64,000 nt of DNA from Gammaproteobacteria bacterium (GCA_030428105.1 JAUIBE010000010.1:1-64000), one strand, 5' to 3'. Positions 52,159 through 61,426 are shown, numbered from the stretch's first letter. Notes: generated from the letters alone by a model not told the origin. A program made the numbers and translations.

Positions 52159-54165
52159 TCAAGGCAGGGTGAACCCGATACCCCCGTGCATCCACAGAAA
52201 GGGGATGGCAGCCAGGGCCGCAATTGTGGTCAGGCTTATCTGCAGACGGTAAACCCAGCTAACAAACCCTGAACCCCAACCGCGTTCCAGCCAGCGGCGC
52301 AGGGTTAGAAAGCCGGCAACCAGGGCGAGTATCGCGAACAAGTTGGTGAACACCAGCAGCATGACCAACTCGCCGGAGTAGCCGAGAAACAAATCGGGCA
52401 TTGGGCCATAGCCCCGCCCCGGGCCGAGGACATCCATCATGGTTACTACCATGGCGATGGCGCAAACCCCGAGGCCGGCGATTGTCAGGTTCAGTCCCTT
52501 GGAACCGCGACCGCGAAGCTGCCACAGCAGGGCGGTGAGGCCAATCATGCACAGCAGAATGATGAGCAGCATCATCTGCATCGCCATTTCGGGCGATTCA
52601 AAAGCGCTGATCGGGGTGGCCGGGTTGATGCTGATTTCGCCCGTAAGGTGGGTGATCTGGCCGTTGTCATCGCGCATGAAGGCATAGAGGTAGGTGCCAG
52701 GATGATCCGCGAAATCGCCCTCGATGGCATCGGGGTACCAGAAGACATCGGGCTCAACCTGCTGGTAGGGGCCGCGGCCGTCAATCTTCAATCCACCATC
52801 TTCATGCAGTTCGACCTTGAACGAACTGCCGACCAGCAGATCAGTAAGCCGCGTGGCCGTTGTCTGGTCGCGGCGTTCACCGCGGTACAGGCCGACAAAC
52901 TCTTCAAGCGGAGGCCAGTCCGCCCCGGGTTCGGCCGGCTCACGGCTGTAGGGCCCCAGCAGTTCCGTGAGCACCATGTCGTGCAAGCGGAATGTCTGCA
53001 GTGAAGCCTCGTTGGGTACGCCCTCTTTGTGCGTCATTCGATTCTCGAAACCCAGGGCGTTGAGCAGCATGGCCCACAGATCCGCTGGGGCATCGCCGGC
53101 AAATACCGAGACGAATACCGCGGCATCGCTGTTGGGGAAGAGCGTCATCGAGGTGAAGTAGCCGGGCCAGCCCCCACCGTGCTCGACCACCCGCTCGCCG
53201 TTCCAGTCGTGGACCATGAATTTCATGCCAAAGCCTGAAACCGAGGGAAGGTTGCGGGTTTTGAACGCATGCATGGTATCGAAAGCTTCGGGCGACATGA
53301 TGGGGTTTGTCGCGGTTCGGCCTGCGTCGAGGTGGGCCAGCATGTAGCGGGCCATGTCGTCCAGTGTTGCGTGGATATTTCCAGCCGGTGAAATGAACGG
53401 GTGAATGCCCACGTACCTGAGCGGTTCGTTTTCGCCGTTGGGGTAAAAGATCTCAGGAATTCCCACATCCGGCGTTGGCTCATGATTGTAGCCAAGGATG
53501 GTGTTGGTCATTCCGAGCGGCTCGAACACGTTGGCTTCGAGAAAGTCGTGCAGTGTTTGGCCGGTAATGTCTTCCACCATCGCGCCCAGCACACTGGTGC
53601 AGTAGTTGCAGTAAACCGACCGGTCGCCGGGTGGCGCAACCGGATTCGGCATCAGCGCTTCAGCGATCGCGCCATCAACCGGGACGGCAACTTCCTCAAC
53701 AGTGGCGATGCCGGCAAGGCGGTCTTCGAACCCACCCCGGTGAGTGAGCAGGTCCCACACCGTAATTTCCTGGCCATTCCAGTCGGGCAACTGCATGCGT
53801 GTCAGGTAACGATTGGCCGGGTCGTCTAGCGATTCAATCTCGCCGCGGTCCCACAGCTGGGCGATCGCGGTGCCCGTGAAGGTCTTGCTGGCCGAGCCGA
53901 TGCGAAACTGGGTGCGTGAAGGATCAATCGGTATCTGCGCTCCCCATTTTTCAAAACCGTAGGTCAGCGTTGTTACAACACGGCCGTCCTGAACGGCAAC
54001 CAGGCCCAGGCCTGAAAAGCGCCGCTCCTCCAGGGCCCGGCCAAACACATCGTCCGCCCATGTCTGCAGCGATGCCGCATCGAGTTCGACGCGTGCCAGC
54101 GCTGGAGTGGAAAAAACAATGGCGAGGGCGGCAAGAAACACCGCGAAGCATGAAAACTTGCGCAT
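52159..54165 (-). CDS. Class C beta-lactamase-family serine hydrolase with membrane C-terminus
   Basis: A 668-residue envelope protein. After the signal peptide (FLAALAIVFSTPALA), the penicillin-binding/beta-lactamase fold shows the SxxK motif in GSASKTF (S91, K94), YCNYC as the Tyr-x-Asn motif near 188, and HGGGWPGY as the third motif. These proteins are often peptidases or esterases rather than true beta-lactamases. From about 525 four hydrophobic helices follow, which would fix the protein in the inner membrane with the enzyme in the periplasm. Confidence 0.9.
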   Translation of the reverse strand: MRKFSCFAVFLAALAIVFSTPALARVELDAASLQTWADDVFGRALEERRFSGLGLVAVQDGRVVTTLTYGFEKWGAQIPIDPSRTQFRIGSASKTFTGTAIAQLWDRGEIESLDDPANRYLTRMQLPDWNGQEITVWDLLTHRGGFEDRLAGIATVEEVAVPVDGAIAEALMPNPVAPPGDRSVYCNYCTSVLGAMVEDITGQTLHDFLEANVFEPLGMTNTILGYNHEPTPDVGIPEIFYPNGENEPLRYVGIHPFISPAGNIHATLDDMARYMLAHLDAGRTATNPIMSPEAFDTMHAFKTRNLPSVSGFGMKFMVHDWNGERVVEHGGGWPGYFTSMTLFPNSDAAVFVSVFAGDAPADLWAMLLNALGFENRMTHKEGVPNEASLQTFRLHDMVLTELLGPYSREPAEPGADWPPLEEFVGLYRGERRDQTTATRLTDLLVGSSFKVELHEDGGLKIDGRGPYQQVEPDVFWYPDAIEGDFADHPGTYLYAFMRDDNGQITHLTGEISINPATPISAFESPEMAMQMMLLIILLCMIGLTALLWQLRGRGSKGLNLTIAGLGVCAIAMVVTMMDVLGPGRGYGPMPDLFLGYSGELVMLLVFTNLFAILALVAGFLTLRRWLERGWGSGFVSWVYRLQISLTTIAALAAIPFLWMHGGIGFTLP

Positions 54166-54200
54166 GAGGAAGGAAAGCCCTGGTGAATTGGAATGATCGA

Positions 54201-54439
54201 TTATACGGCTTGCATACCCACGCTCAATGCGCGACCGTCGGCCGCATCAGGGATTGGCCCCGCAGTTCCCCTCCCCGGATGTTCAGATGACAGCATGAAC
54301 AAAGCCGGCAGGGCCATACCGTACTGGTTCAGCGTCGGGATATCCTGGAAGTACTTGGTTTCACCGGCCCGACAGCAAATGCCACCATCACCGGCTCGGC
54401 GGTGGAGCCGTTGGCGATTTCAACCTGGATCGCGAGCAT
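54201..54439 (-). pseudogene. Remnant of an IPTL-CTERM protein gene
   Basis: On the minus strand, one frame from 54439 reads MLAIQVEIANGSTAEPVMVA then FAVGPV and stops at once after a shift. A frame offset by two carries ETKYFQD and IPTLNQYGMALPALFML (IPTLNQYG at 54318-54341), running to TAA at 54201. The IPTL motif and hydrophobic start are clear, but the rest of the gene and the basic end are gone. It lies in the 480-base gap 54166-54645. I see nothing else clear in that gap besides the promoter region of the next gene. Confidence 0.6.
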
Positions 54440-54645
54440 GGAACCAGGCCTTATGAAGGGTTGATTTGAATGGTGTTTCCCCTCGAAGCAGGTGTCCGGG
54501 AATCAAACAGTGAAAATGGCAACCAAAAGTGGACAAGTCTGCACAGTCAATGGTATTTTTATGTAAATGAGTGTGTGGGGAATCACGTAATCTACGCTAT
54601 CTGCGCGCTAATCGCTTACCCATTGGGATCTTTGGAGTCCGAAAA

Positions 54646-56130
54646 ATGAAAAACTTGAAGTTGCCCGTTCCTTCCAGGCACGCCTTTGCTGCGTTGCTTG
54701 TAGCGGCTACCTTGCCCTTGTCTGCAGTCGCCCAGGACACACTGAGCATTTCGCAGGGTCCGGCCGGTGAAACCGTTCAGAATCCGCCCCGTTCGGGTGA
54801 CGAACCTTCAGGAAGCACCGAGATTACCCAAAGCGCTTCCAACGCGATTACGCCATTGAACAGCGTCTCTTGCAACAGCGCTGGCGGATCGGCTGCCAAC
54901 CAGTACCTGCGCCGCTTCCAGTTGGATGCCGACCACGGTATTTCCAGCCCGTTTGGTGTCAGCAGCGTGGATTTCGGCATGGAGTCAATCACCGCTGGTG
55001 GCCCTGGTGCGTGCGCCGGCAACCCGGTTGACCTCAATGTATACAGCATCCCAAGCGGCGCGCCGTTCACCTACGCCAATCTGACACTGGTTGAAACCGC
55101 CAGCGTTGACCTGGCGGGTACGGTTGCTCCGACTATTGTGAACATTCCCCTGCCGGGCGCGGGTGCGGTCGATGGTTCCACCGATGACCTCGTCATCGAG
55201 ATGACCACCTGTGACCACAGCTCGCTGGCTGACGGCGGTTTCGAGTTTGTTGGTTCCAACTCCGGCGGCCAGCTGCGTCCTTCCTACCTGGCCTCCGCGG
55301 CTTGCGGTATCACCGAGCCGACCGACACCGCAGCAATCGGGTTCCCGGAAATGCAGATCGTCATGACCGTTTACGGTGAAGCCGAGGCGGTTGACCAGGC
55401 CCGCTTCCTGGTCTCCAAGGACTTCAATGACAACAACGAAGCCGAGGTTGAAGTAACCCTGAGCTGTAACACCGGCCTTCCGCTGGAACAGACCATCGGA
55501 ATTTCCGAAGGCTCTCCGGTGAACTTCGTCATTGGCGATTTCGCCCAGGGCGAACTTGATTGCGAAGTGACCGAGGAAGTACCAGTTGGCTACGAAGCCA
55601 GCTACAACAATGGTGATACAGAAAGCAGCGTATCCTGCTCCTGGGTCGACCTTACCGGTGGTCAGTACGCGTGTGCGATTGACAACGATCTGTTGCCTTC
55701 CGAAGTGACGGTTACCAAGGAATGGATCGACGAGAACCCGGGCTTTGATGCGCAGAATATTGCCGAGGCCTACTGGTCTTGCTCTAACGCAGCGTTCTGC
55801 ATTGGTTCTGTCGGCGTCAACGGCGGCGGGTGTGCATCAGGCTACCTTGATTTCTACGGCAATCCTGACGATGACAGCTTCCTGGTCTACCCGGATTGGG
55901 AAGACGGCACCACCTGTGACGTCGTAGAGACTTACGTGTTCGACGGTGGCGTGGAAATCGACGACAGCGATTGCCAGGATATCGTGCTGTTCCCAGGCGA
56001 TAGCGCTGAGTGCACCATCGTCAATACCCGCCTGTACGAAGGCATCCCAACCCTGAGCCAGTACGGCCTGGGCTTGCTTGCCCTCATGATGCTGGGTATG
56101 GGCTTCGTCGCGGTACGCCGCTTCGTGTAA
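54646..56130 (+). CDS. Secreted IPTL-CTERM surface protein
   Basis: The ATG at 54646 (GGAG upstream) gives the signal peptide HAFAALLVAATLPLSAVA. The first half is a beta-rich domain (about 60-250) with few recognisable motifs. The second half repeats the modules of the giant protein at 18971: FLVSKDFNDNNEAEVEVTLS with CNTGLPL, and VTVTKEWIDENPGF, both with paired Cys. The tail IPTLSQYGLGLLALMMLGMG with VRRF is a complete IPTL-CTERM signal (from about 465). Tyr again replaces the usual Trp. Exosortase-type processing is expected. A strong terminator follows. Confidence 0.88.
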   Translation: MKNLKLPVPSRHAFAALLVAATLPLSAVAQDTLSISQGPAGETVQNPPRSGDEPSGSTEITQSASNAITPLNSVSCNSAGGSAANQYLRRFQLDADHGISSPFGVSSVDFGMESITAGGPGACAGNPVDLNVYSIPSGAPFTYANLTLVETASVDLAGTVAPTIVNIPLPGAGAVDGSTDDLVIEMTTCDHSSLADGGFEFVGSNSGGQLRPSYLASAACGITEPTDTAAIGFPEMQIVMTVYGEAEAVDQARFLVSKDFNDNNEAEVEVTLSCNTGLPLEQTIGISEGSPVNFVIGDFAQGELDCEVTEEVPVGYEASYNNGDTESSVSCSWVDLTGGQYACAIDNDLLPSEVTVTKEWIDENPGFDAQNIAEAYWSCSNAAFCIGSVGVNGGGCASGYLDFYGNPDDDSFLVYPDWEDGTTCDVVETYVFDGGVEIDDSDCQDIVLFPGDSAECTIVNTRLYEGIPTLSQYGLGLLALMMLGMGFVAVRRFV

Positions 56131-56181
56131 AGCTTAGAACGTAGGAGCGACGTTCCCGTCGTAACCTGCAAGCTAGCAAGT

Positions 56182-56216
56182 AAAAAGCCCCGGAAGAAAT
56201 TCCGGGGCTTTTTTTT
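56182..56216 (+). terminator. Rho-independent terminator
   Basis: AAAGCCCCGGAA, a GAAA loop, TTCCGGGGCTTT and further T's (eight in a row in total). It lies 52 bases after the IPTL-CTERM gene stop. This is the clearest intrinsic terminator in the window. Confidence 0.95.
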
Positions 56217-56249
56217 GCCTGGTATTTTTCCCTGCAGAATGTAGCCGTC

Positions 56250-56298
56250 AAAATATGACATAATTGTCAATCTGACGAAATTCGCACGTAGAGGCGAA
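56250..56298 (+). promoter_or_regulatory. Conserved leader with TGACATAATTGTCA palindrome, second copy
   Basis: Bases 56250-56270 are identical to 38756-38776, and GCACGTAGAGGCGAA at 56284-56298 matches 38788-38802 with one change. It precedes a gene for another exported propeller-like protein. The palindrome may be an operator, or the block a conserved promoter with CATAAT as -10. Confidence 0.65.
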
Positions 56299-56314
56299 AG
56301 CTGGGGGAAGAAGA

Positions 56315-57316
56315 ATGAAAACCAATTCGCATGTAAAACACGGGTTTATGATCTGGGTGGGGCGTTTCCTGATCATTCCCTTCGCCTTCATCGTTGCCAG
56401 CTATGCCTCGGGAATTGCCGAGGAACTGCAGGCCGACGAGTACGGCCCGCCACCACCGCCACCGAAATTGCTGGACCTGAGCGGGCTTGCCTGGATTGGT
56501 GGCGATCGCTTCCTGGCGGTTTCCGACGCCAAGTATCCCGGCGAGGGCGCGCTCAACCGGGTGAGCGTGCTGACGCTTCCCAGCTCCCTGGATGGTTTGG
56601 GCTACGAGCCATTCGTGCTGCGCTACTCGGGCGGGCCCAGTAGCGATTTTGAGAGTGCGGCGCGTATTCCCGGCCGCGCACTGGTGCTGCTGGCCGAAAG
56701 CTCCGATGACAACGGCCCGTTCCAGCGCCTGTTCCTGGCGCGCGTGGGGCATCCACGGCCGCGCCTGGTGGATATGACCGAGTGGGGCACATTCACCGAC
56801 GTGTTCAATGTTGAGGCTACCGCGGTAGCGCTGACCGATGATGGCTTCAAGTTCATCTGGGCTGAGCGCAACAGCGGCGAGCAGAGCACTTACATCAAGT
56901 GGGCGCCACTCACCTTGTCGCCGCTGGTCATTGGCCCCCAGGAAGGCGAGGTGCTGTTCACTTTGCCGGATTTCCTGGTCAACGATGCGGGCAACCCGTT
57001 GTTCTCGCGCTCAATTGTCGGCCTGGAAGTGGATAGCGAGGGAAACATCTACTCGGTATCGGCATTCGACCCCGAGGACAGCGTGCCCGACCCGGACAAC
57101 GGGCCATTCAGGAGCGCCGTGTTCCAGATTGGGCAGGTGGATTCCACCGGCGTAACGCTGGATGAGTCGCCCAGGGTGCTGGCCATGGTTGATGGCTTCA
57201 AGATTGAAAGCGTGGCCCTCCGCGAAACCGATGATGGGGTGGAATTGTTTGTCGGCACCGATGACGAAAACTTCGGTGGGGTATTGCGCAAGATTCCGCC
57301 TACCGACCTGCCCTGA
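56315..57316 (+). CDS. Exported phytase-like (esterase-like) beta-propeller protein
   Basis: A 333-residue protein with an N-terminal signal/anchor helix (WVGRFLIIPFAFIVASYASG), followed by a Pro run and a propeller-type domain: LLDLSGLAWIGGDRFLAVSD, NVEATAVALTDDGFKFIWAE, VGLEVDSEGNIYSVSAFDPE, IESVALRETDDGVELFVGTD. This order fits the 'esterase-like activity of phytase' or SdiA-regulated propeller families. No active site can be assigned. GGGGGAAGAAG precedes the ATG. A membrane-protein gene follows 30 bases later. Confidence 0.75.
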   Translation: MKTNSHVKHGFMIWVGRFLIIPFAFIVASYASGIAEELQADEYGPPPPPPKLLDLSGLAWIGGDRFLAVSDAKYPGEGALNRVSVLTLPSSLDGLGYEPFVLRYSGGPSSDFESAARIPGRALVLLAESSDDNGPFQRLFLARVGHPRPRLVDMTEWGTFTDVFNVEATAVALTDDGFKFIWAERNSGEQSTYIKWAPLTLSPLVIGPQEGEVLFTLPDFLVNDAGNPLFSRSIVGLEVDSEGNIYSVSAFDPEDSVPDPDNGPFRSAVFQIGQVDSTGVTLDESPRVLAMVDGFKIESVALRETDDGVELFVGTDDENFGGVLRKIPPTDLP

Positions 57317-57345
57317 ACCCAAAATCCTTAGCCCGGCCAGACAGC

Positions 57346-58533
57346 ATGGCCACCATTGCACTGGTGGCCTACCTGCTGTTCCTGCCGTTGCAGTCGCGAC
57401 CTGATGTCGCCACGTTCCTGTTAATCGCGCTTGGCCTGTTTGCCCTGCTTGGCAGGCAGCGCGTGACGCCAGCTTTTCAAAAGTCGGACTTCCTGGTGTT
57501 AGGCCTGGCCGTTGTCGCGCTATGCCTTTCCACCGCATTGTCAGCGGACACCGGCGTGAGCTTGCGCTACCTGGGCTATGCGGCTATCAACGGGTTTGTC
57601 CTGCTGCTGGCCGCCACCCAGCGGCATGAGTGGCAGTGGCGGGCGCTTGCGGCCTGTCTTGCCCTGGTCGGCGCGGTGCACATTGGCGTGTTGGCCGTCT
57701 ACGGTGGAGTTCCGGCTTCGATCAATGCCCAGTCCATCATCGATGCGCAGCCGCTGGTTTCATTGCGGGTGCCCAACGACGCATTGATTTCCGGGTTGTG
57801 CCTGCCGGCGTTGGCTTTCGTGTTGTTCGCTCCCGGTCGCTTGAATCCCTGGCTCTCGGTGCCGCTCCTGGTGGCCTATGTGGGCGCCGGGTTCTATTGC
57901 AGCTACTTGCTGGATAGCAAAGTGGTGTTGCTAAGCCTGGTGGGAAGCCTGTTCGCGGTGGTGTTCCTGGGCTGGAAGGGCAATCCAGGATTCAGGCCAG
58001 GCGCCCGGGTGGTGGTGTTCGTTGCGCTCTGCGTCGGCTTGTTCGCCCTGGCCTGGGCCTACGGCAACAATAGCACTACCCGCCTGGGCATCTGGTCGGA
58101 AGCATTTTCGAACACCGACACGGTAAAAGAGGTGCTGGTGGGTAGCGGACCCAACACCTTCGAATACGACCCGGCGCGGGCGGAGCACTCATTCGACGAG
58201 GAAGGCCGCATCGTGCCCTGGACTCATAACCTGTTCATCGAGGCATTTGCAGAGCAGGGTGTGCTTGGCCTGTGCGCGATCCTGGCCCTTGTCCTGGTTC
58301 CGCTATGGCGCGGGCTTACCCTTGCAGATGATCGGCGGCGGGTTTTTGTACTCGCATCCGTCCTGGTGTTCTGCCTCGTGGCGCTGGTTGAGTTGACGCT
58401 GACCCGGCGTTTCAACTTTGCCTTTCTGTGCTTGCTCTACGGGCTTACCTGTTCTGGTGTGCGCGCGCACCGCTTGGCGGAGACGCCAGGCCAAAATCAA
58501 TTACACGGCGATGCCCGCGGCGTGGCCGGATGA
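57346..58533 (+). CDS. O-antigen ligase/polymerase-family membrane protein
   Basis: A 395-residue protein with about ten hydrophobic helices. The periplasmic loop near 245-300 carries the family signature: TTRLGIWSEAFSNTDTVKEV, GSGPNTFEYDP and TWTHNLFIEAFAEQG-like WTHNLFIEAFAEQGVLGL. WaaL/Wzy_C proteins join or polymerise sugar chains on lipid carriers in the inner membrane. No other polysaccharide-assembly genes are close by. Its last 33 bases overlap the end of the convergent flavoprotein gene. Confidence 0.85.
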   Translation: MATIALVAYLLFLPLQSRPDVATFLLIALGLFALLGRQRVTPAFQKSDFLVLGLAVVALCLSTALSADTGVSLRYLGYAAINGFVLLLAATQRHEWQWRALAACLALVGAVHIGVLAVYGGVPASINAQSIIDAQPLVSLRVPNDALISGLCLPALAFVLFAPGRLNPWLSVPLLVAYVGAGFYCSYLLDSKVVLLSLVGSLFAVVFLGWKGNPGFRPGARVVVFVALCVGLFALAWAYGNNSTTRLGIWSEAFSNTDTVKEVLVGSGPNTFEYDPARAEHSFDEEGRIVPWTHNLFIEAFAEQGVLGLCAILALVLVPLWRGLTLADDRRRVFVLASVLVFCLVALVELTLTRRFNFAFLCLLYGLTCSGVRAHRLAETPGQNQLHGDARGVAG

Positions 58534-59700
58534 CCAGGCCCACTGGAAGTTGAAGCCGCCGAGGTGGCCGGTTACGTCCACCACTTCGCCAATGAAGAAC
58601 AGCCCGGGAGTTTTCGACTCCATGGTTTTTGAAGACAGCGCGCTGGTGTCGACGCCGCCCAGAGTGACCTCTGCCGTGCGATAGCCCTCAGTGCCCGAGG
58701 GGTGCAGGCGCCACTGGTTCAATGCGCTGCCCACAGTTTGCAGGTCTTTATCAGGCCAGTCGGCCAGCGGCCGCTCGGCGAACTCGCGCCAGAACAGGCC
58801 CTGTAGTTCCACCACCAGCTTGTTGGGCAATTGATGTGAGAGTTGGGTTCGCAGCAGCGAACGAGCGTGCAGCTTCTTCCATTCCACCAGCATGCCCCCC
58901 GCGTCCGTTCCGGGCAGCAGGTCGATATCCACGAACTCACCGGGCCGCCAATAACTGGAGATCTGCAGGATGGCCGGGCCACTGAGCCCGCGGTGGGTAA
59001 ACAACAGGTCTTCCCGAAACTGGGCACGCGAACTGCTGACGCTCACCTCGCAAGACACGCCGGAAAGACGCTCGCACAGCGCGTGCGCCTCGCCAGTGAA
59101 GGTGAACGGCACCAGGCCGGCCGAGCGGGGCAGGAGTTTCATGCCAAACTGCTCTGCCAGCGTGTAGCCATAGCCAGAGCCGCCCAGGCTGGGGATGGAA
59201 AGAGCGCCGCTGGCGACTACCAGGGTTTCGGCAGCGAATGCACCCTGGTTGGTTTCCAGGTGGTAGGCATCGGCGTGTTTTACCTCGCTGGTCTCACACC
59301 GGGTGCGAATCTCCACCCCGGCCTTCTCACATTCGGACAGCAGCATGGCCACGATCTGCTTGGAAGATTGCAGGCAGAACAATTGCCCGCTCAGGCCGTT
59401 TACCGTCTCTTTTTCGAAGTATTCAATGCGGTGCTGTTTGACCAGTTCGATGAAATCCCATTGCGTGTAGCGGCTTAGCGCACTCTTGCAGAAATGCGGA
59501 TTGGCGGAGAGGAAACGATCAGGCGCCACGTGCAGGTTTGTGAAATTACAGCGACCACCGCCCGACATGAGGATCTTCTTGCCGATCTTGTTGGAACTCT
59601 CCAGCACCACCACGCGCCGGCCGCGGCGCCCCGCTTCGATGGCGCACATCAGGCCCGCGGCGCCGCCGCCGAGGACCAGGGTGTCGTAACTGCTGTTCAT
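58501..59700 (-). CDS. HI0933/YhiN-family FAD-dependent oxidoreductase
   Basis: A 399-residue flavoprotein. The N-terminal dinucleotide fold starts VLGGGAAGLMCAIEAGRRG, followed by KIGKKILMSGGGRCNFTN, the HI0933 signature. LVVASGALSIPSLGGSGYGY and the C-terminal GLFFIGEVVDVTGHLGGFN complete the FAD site. Reaction unknown for the family. It is the third gene of the TetR-amidohydrolase unit (26 bases after the second gene). Confidence 0.92.
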   Translation of the reverse strand: MNSSYDTLVLGGGAAGLMCAIEAGRRGRRVVVLESSNKIGKKILMSGGGRCNFTNLHVAPDRFLSANPHFCKSALSRYTQWDFIELVKQHRIEYFEKETVNGLSGQLFCLQSSKQIVAMLLSECEKAGVEIRTRCETSEVKHADAYHLETNQGAFAAETLVVASGALSIPSLGGSGYGYTLAEQFGMKLLPRSAGLVPFTFTGEAHALCERLSGVSCEVSVSSSRAQFREDLLFTHRGLSGPAILQISSYWRPGEFVDIDLLPGTDAGGMLVEWKKLHARSLLRTQLSHQLPNKLVVELQGLFWREFAERPLADWPDKDLQTVGSALNQWRLHPSGTEGYRTAEVTLGGVDTSALSSKTMESKTPGLFFIGEVVDVTGHLGGFNFQWAWSSGHAAGIAV

Positions 59701-59726
59701 TGGGTCGGGCCGATGTTGATGGTTTT

Positions 59727-60755
59727 TCAGCCGCCTTCAAAGCCGCGCAGCACATTGGTGGTATTGAGACCGAGCTCTTCCGTGGCGTATCCGCCTTCCA
59801 TGAGAAACACGGTTGGCAGCTTGGCGGTTGCTAACCTTGCCCCGTAGCGCGTGAAGTGTTCCGACTGAAGGCGGAAAAACGATATGGGATCATTGATGAA
59901 GGTGTCGACGCCGAGAGAGATGACCAGGGCGTCGGGGGCGTACGCGGCAATTCGGCGCAAGGCGGTTGTCAGGGCGTCGTCCCACTGATCAAACTCGGTG
60001 TTGCGGGGCAGAGGATAGTTCGCTGTGAAGCCTTCGCCATCGCCGCTTCCGGTCTCATCGGCATAACCGGTGAAGTAGGGAAAGGCGACACGCGGGTCGC
60101 CGTGCAAAGAAAGCACCATCACGTCACTGCGGCCATAAAAAATGGACTGTGTACCGTTGCCATGGTGAAAGTCCACATCGAGGATGGCAACGCGGGATGC
60201 TCCCTGATCCAGAAAGGCCTGGGCAACGATGGCGGCGTTGTTTACAAAGCAGTAGCCGCCGAATCGATCGGTTGTGGCGTGGTGTCCGGGTGGGCGGCAG
60301 AGCGCAAACGCGCTTTCCTGGCCACTGGCCACGAGGTTTTGCGCTGTCAACGCAACCTGGGCGCTTGCCAGTGCGGCCTGCCAGGTGCCGTCGGATACGG
60401 CAGTGTCGGAGGCCAGGGCGAAGTATCCAAGCCGGGCCTGGATGTCTTCAGACCTGAACTCTCCTGCATCCTGCAGCGGCCAGATGTAGGGGATGGCTTC
60501 GCCGGCGTAACCGGCTGCTTGCCAGTCGTTCCAGCAGGTTTGCAGGAATTGGATATAGCGCTGGTCGTGGATCCGAAGTATCTGATCAAGAGAGTGCGTT
60601 TGTGGGGACAGCACCGGCCCCAACGCGCACTGTTTCACGTGTTCGAGCACCATTTCTGCGCGCGCGGGGCATTCGAAGGGAGCCACCAACTCGCCACCGT
60701 GCAATTCGGTTCGCGGGTCACGCAAACGGTGCTCCGCAGAGTAGACGGTATGCAT
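59727..60755 (-). CDS. Acetylpolyamine amidohydrolase / class II histone-deacetylase-like enzyme
   Basis: A 342-residue zinc deacetylase of the arginase/deacetylase fold. RPPGHHA near 154-160 provides the catalytic His pair and DVDFHHGNGTQ near 193-203 the zinc Asp and His. GVDTFINDP near 285 gives the second Asp, and LMEGGY near 320 carries the loop Tyr/Gly. Bacterial members deacetylate acetylpolyamines or other acylamines. The ATG overlaps the TetR stop (TGATG), so it is coupled to the regulator. Confidence 0.92.
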   Translation of the reverse strand: MHTVYSAEHRLRDPRTELHGGELVAPFECPARAEMVLEHVKQCALGPVLSPQTHSLDQILRIHDQRYIQFLQTCWNDWQAAGYAGEAIPYIWPLQDAGEFRSEDIQARLGYFALASDTAVSDGTWQAALASAQVALTAQNLVASGQESAFALCRPPGHHATTDRFGGYCFVNNAAIVAQAFLDQGASRVAILDVDFHHGNGTQSIFYGRSDVMVLSLHGDPRVAFPYFTGYADETGSGDGEGFTANYPLPRNTEFDQWDDALTTALRRIAAYAPDALVISLGVDTFINDPISFFRLQSEHFTRYGARLATAKLPTVFLMEGGYATEELGLNTTNVLRGFEGG

Positions 60756-61426
60756 CAGCTACCCTTGGGGTCGGTGCCCAGCAGGGCGCGATAGGTCATC
60801 AGGCTAAAGAACTCGGGTAGCTCTTTTACTTCCATGCGCTTGCGCTCCGAGCTCCAAGATGAATTGCGTCCAGCAATGGAGAACATCACACCGTTCAGGC
60901 CTCGTCCAATGACATCCAGCGTTGAGGCCACAAAGCGCTTGTCCAGCTTTGCCAGCTCTTCAAAGCGCATCAACTCGTCCATGAAGCGCTGGCGGCGTTG
61001 CGAGGAGTATTCGTACCAGCCATGGTTGATCTCCGGCGAGGAATCAGACAAAGCGGCGCAGGCCTCAGTTATATACAGGTTTGCGGCGAGGAAGCTGACA
61101 CGCCATTCGATAATCTTTTGCAGGGCGTCCCAGGCACGTTTTTCTCCGGCCATCGAGGGCATCAGGGTGAGCTCGAGTTCAGTGAGGCCCTTGGCGACCT
61201 CGGCCATCAGTTCACCGATGCTTGAGAAGTGCAAGTAAAACGTGGCGCGCGATACACCAACGTCCTGGCACAGGTCTGCAACCTTCAGTTCAGTGTAGCC
61301 GCTGATCTCAAGCGTTTTGACGGCAGCGGCCATGAGTAGCACTTTCAGGTTCTCCGAGCCCCTTTTGCCTTCAAGGCGCTGGACCTGCGCCTGCAGGTGG
61401 TCGGTATAGCTCAGCGAAATATTCAC
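60755..61426 (-). CDS. TetR/AcrR-family transcription repressor
   Basis: A 223-residue regulator. The helix-turn-helix is VADLCQDVGVSRATFYLHFS (about 49-68), followed by an all-helical ligand domain to the end. It is the first gene of the unit with the amidohydrolase (TGATG overlap) and the flavoprotein, and is divergent from a TonB receptor. A perfect palindrome in the shared promoter region is its likely operator. A ligand related to acylated amines is an inference from the neighbour only. Confidence 0.9.
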   Translation of the reverse strand: MNISLSYTDHLQAQVQRLEGKRGSENLKVLLMAAAVKTLEISGYTELKVADLCQDVGVSRATFYLHFSSIGELMAEVAKGLTELELTLMPSMAGEKRAWDALQKIIEWRVSFLAANLYITEACAALSDSSPEINHGWYEYSSQRRQRFMDELMRFEELAKLDKRFVASTLDVIGRGLNGVMFSIAGRNSSWSSERKRMEVKELPEFFSLMTYRALLGTDPKGS

